DNA of 9,624 nt from an uncultured Prevotellaceae bacterium (GTDB lineage: Bacteria > Bacteroidota > Bacteroidia > Bacteroidales > Bacteroidaceae). The notes beneath the pieces were generated by a model. The model searched no databases. It was not told where the DNA came from and was given only the letters and a program-made list of their open reading frames with translations. This document shows positions 6,744-9,624 of this stretch, piece by piece (positions within the stretch are counted from its first letter, which is position 1; every line of letters begins with the position of its first letter). The position numbers were made by a program, and so were the translations under genes. The stretch spans positions 1 through 9,624 of the forward strand of contig USTH01000048.1 of NCBI GenBank assembly GCA_900557555.1, given 5' to 3'.

Positions 6744-8507
6744 TCATTGGGTAAGACTTTCCCATTTGCCCTTCAGTTTCACTACCGTTGCTATATCGTC
6801 CATCGGTATGCCTTTGAAGTTTATTGTACACCCATTTTCGGAATGGAGGACTGTTGCTTTCTGCTTGCCTTTCAGCATGGTGGCAACAGCCTTTCCGTTG
6901 AACTTGCAGGGGATGGTGATTTCTTCAGATTCTGGCAGTTGGTAAATGTGAAGGTACAAGGTGTTATCACCTTTTCTGGTGACACGACCCCAAGGAAATT
7001 CTACATCGAACGGGTTGGCACGTGTACCATAGATAGCTTCTCCATTCACCTGCATCCATTGGCCAATACCTCTAAACAGTCTGACACTCTCTTCTGGAAT
7101 GCTTCCATCTGGCATTGGGCCAATATTCAATAGGAAATTGCCTCCGCGACTAACCACATCGATAAGTTGGTGCACCAGGTCCTTGACTGTTTTCCAATGT
7201 TGGTTGTCGGCAGAATATCCCCAAGTGCCGTTTAGGGTTTGACAGGCCTCCCAATCACCGTCTATACCTTTTGCCGGAATATGATGTTCGGCTGTAGAAT
7301 AGTCACCCTTCCATACGGGAGTAACTTTTATACCACCCTCGCTCAAGTGGTTGTCTGAATGGTAGAGACGATTGTTCTGAATTGCTTTGGGATATTTGTC
7401 GAAAAGCTGCTTCATCAGTCGTGTGGCTCCCCAGGCATAATCTCCCTGGAATTTAGGCTGACTGAAGTCCCACCATACCAAATCGACCTTGTAGTTGTCC
7501 AACAGAACTCCAAAGATATCAGAGAGGTAGTTTTTGTATCTGTCGTGATGCCCAAACTCTCTCTTACCTTCCTGTTGAGCCTTGTAGTTTCCTGCAGGAT
7601 AGGAAATCCCAGAACCAGTGGGGTCATAGTCTGGATGGTTCCAGTCAAGCAATGAAAAGTAATAGCCGGCTTTCATGCCGTATTTTTTGCAGGCTTCAGA
7701 ATACTCTTTGACCACGTCGATGCCCTTAACTTGCTTGACGTTGAAATCGTACGAAGGAGTTTCGTACATATTAAAACCTTCGTGATGTCGGCTTGTAAGT
7801 ACGGTGTAAGTACATCCGGCTTCCTTAGCCAGTTTGACCCATTCCTCTGCTTTGCCGCTTGAGGGGGTGAAACGTGGGATAGCTTCTTTCTTGTAAGTAT
7901 CGAAGTCGGCTCCAGACTGCATCTGTATCCATTCCACACATCCCTCGTATTGTCTGCCCTGAAATTCACCAGCCAGGCCCGAATAGAGTCCATAATGAAT
8001 GAACATTCCAAACTTTCCGTCTCTCCACCACTTCATTCTTTTATCGCGTGCCCGTTTTGTCTCGGCAGGTGCCCCCTCACCTTCCATGCGCTCATCATAC
8101 ACCAGGTCTCTGATGGCGAATGTTCTGGCAAACTGGTTGATGGCAGAGCCAGTCTGTTCAGACTGCAATGTTCCCGACATGGCCAGGCGTTTGATGGCAT
8201 CCTTCATCTCTGCTTGTTCCTTCAGTGCTTTTTCATAGGCAGGTCTTTGTTCCTTCGGACAGGTGTTGTAACTCCAGCCCAACACTTCACGGATAGCAGG
8301 CTTGTCCTTATTGTTTCGCAGCAACAAGGCAAGAGTATCCAATGCTGAAACCGACTCGTCGGCCGACTTGACATTGTTCAATGTGATGGTTGCATGTCGA
8401 TAGATTTCACATAATTGAGACAAACCGTCATTTGAAATTGTTTGCCCCAAGCCGCTTGCTGCATACAAAGCAAGACAAACTGCTGTAATACATGTTTTCT
8501 TTAACAT
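6744..8507 (-). CDS. Secreted GH29 alpha-L-fucosidase
   Basis: This 587-residue enzyme should release alpha-linked L-fucose from glycans with retention of configuration, in the periplasm or outside the cell. A signal peptide is visible (residues 1-21, cleavage near GLG). Family motifs are KFGMFIHYGLYS (165-176), TVLTSRHHEGFNMY (235-248), AGYYFSLLDWNHPDY (280-294) and VDLVWWDF (341-348), with Asp347 as the likely nucleophile, then DWEACQTLNGTWGY (418-431) and SRGGNFLLNIGPMPDG (453-468). A C-terminal beta domain (about 495-583) follows the barrel. I cannot assign the acid/base residue. Residues 23-150 form a long, probably helical extension before the barrel, longer than in most relatives. The gene follows the sialidase-like remnant by 28 bases without a visible promoter and may share its transcript. 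Reading frame and motifs are intact. Confidence 0.94.
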   Translation of the reverse strand: MLKKTCITAVCLALYAASGLGQTISNDGLSQLCEIYRHATITLNNVKSADESVSALDTLALLLRNNKDKPAIREVLGWSYNTCPKEQRPAYEKALKEQAEMKDAIKRLAMSGTLQSEQTGSAINQFARTFAIRDLVYDERMEGEGAPAETKRARDKRMKWWRDGKFGMFIHYGLYSGLAGEFQGRQYEGCVEWIQMQSGADFDTYKKEAIPRFTPSSGKAEEWVKLAKEAGCTYTVLTSRHHEGFNMYETPSYDFNVKQVKGIDVVKEYSEACKKYGMKAGYYFSLLDWNHPDYDPTGSGISYPAGNYKAQQEGKREFGHHDRYKNYLSDIFGVLLDNYKVDLVWWDFSQPKFQGDYAWGATRLMKQLFDKYPKAIQNNRLYHSDNHLSEGGIKVTPVWKGDYSTAEHHIPAKGIDGDWEACQTLNGTWGYSADNQHWKTVKDLVHQLIDVVSRGGNFLLNIGPMPDGSIPEESVRLFRGIGQWMQVNGEAIYGTRANPFDVEFPWGRVTRKGDNTLYLHIYQLPESEEITIPCKFNGKAVATMLKGKQKATVLHSENGCTINFKGIPMDDIATVVKLKGKWESLTQ

Positions 8508-8534
8508 TGTCCGTTTTGATTAAATTGTTTATTA

Positions 8535-8879
8535 TTATTTGCTTGTAAGTAAATCCTTTAGTTTTATTTGCTGGAACACGAGTTGGGCCTGACCGGAATC
8601 TATCATTCCATTATTACCTGCAGAATAGAGTGTGAATTATTCTGCACTACAGATATCTCCGTCTAACGAAAGCTGAAGATTGCAAACTCTGGCATTGCTC
8701 TCTTGTTTCTTGATAAAATCTAATCTGAGGACAGGATTGTATGACTTCCCTATCAGTACAGGGACAACGGGTTGGTTAACGATGACCCTGACCTGAGCTT
8801 GCAAACTTGCGCTTAAAAACAGGAATACTGTTAGGACTGTTGTCTTAAGGAAAGGTGAAGTCATGTGGTAATGTTGCAC
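8535..8879 (-). pseudogene. Remnant of a sialidase-type N-terminal domain, broken by a stop
   Basis: The open part codes for 80 residues from 8879, or more plausibly 75 from the internal ATG at 8864. The second choice gives a clean signal peptide (MTSPFLKTTVLTVFLFLSAS, cleavage near LQA). The mature part, QVRVIVNQPVVPVLIGKSYN then PVLRLDF, resembles the small beta domain before the propeller of secreted Bacteroidetes sialidases (BNR_assoc_N type). A TAA at 8637-8639 ends it, but the frame runs on for 33 codons (FTLYSAGNNGMIDSGQAQLV and onward) to a TAA at 8535-8537, and LYSAG fits the LYYSG-like strand of that domain. No catalytic propeller follows; the fucosidase begins at 8507. It could instead be a genuine small secreted protein, or the domain could come from another hydrolase. 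The assignment is from memory of the family, without alignment. Confidence 0.55.
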
Positions 8880-8925
8880 GTTTAAATTATGTCAGTAATA
8901 GGAAAAGTATTGAAAGACTACTGTC

Positions 8926-9579
8926 TTAGTTGTGTTCTTTGTTATTTCTAAGAAATAATTTATAAACAGTCAGATGTCAGTCAATGGCTTGTTTGTAGCC
9001 TTCTACGTCACGGGCTGCAAGCAATTGAAAGAGGTCGGCGTGACTAACCAGTTTTCCATACTTAAGGAGTTCTTTGTTCAATGGCTTCAGATGCTCCTGA
9101 AACTTTTCCTTAGCAAAATCCATTATCAGATAAAGGATCTGTTCAAATTCCATAATGGTTGAATTGCCCGTTATTTCGTATAACTTTGAGTGAAAATTCA
9201 ATTCTCCTATGGCAGAATAATCATTGTATTCAAGAGCAGACTCCATCTTCACTATGTTCTCCAATTCTTTCAGATATTTGTCATTTACGTTTTCAAAGAA
9301 TTTATAAGTCATTCCCGTTTCAAGCATAATTCTTATTTCCAAAAGATTGCAGAGTGTCTTTTCGCTTAGGTTCCTTGGGCCAATCAAACGCTTCATGCCT
9401 CCAAAGAGCGAAGCCTCTCTTATAACGCTTTGAGCCACCCCCAATGAAGATGCAAGTTCCTTTTCATTGGGAACAGTGCAACCAATGCAGTAATTGTTGT
9501 CCTTTAGGTATAGCAAAAGTTTCTCCTCAACCATATCGACTAAGGTGCGATTTTGCCTCTGCATTTCTAAAGTTTCCAT
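8926..9579 (-). pseudogene. FadR-subfamily GntR regulator with lost wing and premature stop
   Basis: The open part is 200 residues (9579 to TGA at 8977-8979). Residues 12-56 are a GntR-type helix-turn-helix (LVDMVEEKLLLYLKDNN, then VPNEKELASSLGVAQSVIREA). The text then jumps to SLFGGMKRLIGPRNLSEKTL; the usual 24 or so residues after VIREA, forming the end of the recognition region and the beta wing, are missing without a frame change. The all-helical FCD effector domain follows with metal-ligand candidates His130 (ELNFHSKL) and His180. The third conserved His should be 22 residues after His180; the TGA sits one codon before exactly such a His, and the frame continues HLTVYKLFLRNNKEHN to TAA at 8926-8928. 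Relatives are ligand-responsive repressors of sugar or acid catabolism, so this probably once controlled the genes downstream. Both lesions argue that it no longer binds DNA properly. Confidence 0.75.
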
Positions 9580-9611
9580 TTGGCGCCCTACTTATTGTCT
9601 TATTTGTCTAA

Positions 9612-9619
9612 CAAAGATA
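9612..9619 (-). promoter_or_regulatory. Possible -7 box of the regulator gene
   Basis: The minus strand reads TATCTTTG, a full match to TAnnTTTG, 32 bases before the ATG at 9579. The matching -33 box would lie beyond the right edge of the window, so it cannot be checked. The distance fits a short leader of about 25 bases. Confidence 0.5.
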
Positions 9620-9624
9620 AGCTG

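Noticed and set aside
8902..8909. TACTTTTC on the minus strand as a -7 box for the sialidase-like remnant and fucosidase
   Set aside because: The final G of TAnnTTTG is replaced by C, and no TTTG is found at the expected distance upstream.
8914..8927. AAGAC-TACT-GTCTT hairpin as a terminator of the regulator gene
   Set aside because: The stem has only five pairs and no T tract follows on the minus strand.
8942..8958. Perfect 17-base palindrome TTATTTCTAAGAAATAA as an operator for the adjacent regulator
   Set aside because: It falls within the read-through frame of the regulator (encoding KLFLRNN), so the symmetry may be a chance result of coding sequence; with the regulator apparently broken, there is no support for an operator role.
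1..9624. Complete polysaccharide utilisation locus, prophage, CRISPR array or novel defence system
   Set aside because: There is no SusC/SusD pair, sugar transporter, integrase, transposase, nuclease or regularly spaced repeat; only two intact hydrolases and decayed neighbours are visible.

Overview
The window looks like chromosomal DNA from a Bacteroidales bacterium, most likely Prevotella-like (Prevotella/Segatella) and less certainly Bacteroides. The reasons are promoter boxes of the Bacteroidetes type (TTTG, about 19 bases, TAnnTTTG), no obvious Shine-Dalgarno sequences, secreted glycoside hydrolases, a BspA-like leucine-rich protein ending in a dockerin-like calcium-loop pair, and a FadL/OmpP1-type outer membrane protein. 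Every gene I can support lies on the minus strand, so transcription runs from high to low coordinates.

From right to left in transcription order, the first block (about 5968-9624) is a carbohydrate-use locus in partial decay. It starts with a FadR/GntR-type regulator that appears to have lost its DNA-binding wing and its last helix. Next is a short remnant resembling the N-terminal domain of secreted sialidases, interrupted by a stop. An apparently intact secreted GH29 alpha-L-fucosidase follows, then an acyltransferase-3 membrane protein missing its N-terminal part and carrying an in-frame amber codon. The next gene (3225-5936) is an apparently intact secreted GH2 enzyme. The two intact hydrolases suggest removal of fucose and of a beta-linked sugar (probably galactose or a uronic acid) from a host or plant glycan. 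No SusC/SusD pair or sugar transporter is present, so this is not a complete polysaccharide utilisation locus.

The second block (1548-3224) is a secreted BspA-like repeat protein with C-terminal dockerin-like loops. A 372-base intergenic region lies upstream of it and carries a possible promoter with a run of eight G. Downstream is a dense cluster of inverted repeats and a probable intrinsic terminator.

The third block (1-1334) is more housekeeping-like and more GC-rich: a small nitroreductase behind a textbook Bacteroidetes promoter, then a FadL/OmpP1-type outer membrane protein that runs off the left edge.

I see no tRNA, rRNA, CRISPR array, transposase or phage gene. The most notable observation is that three separate genes around one fucosidase/GH2 pair are broken, which leaves the two enzymes apparently orphaned from their regulator.
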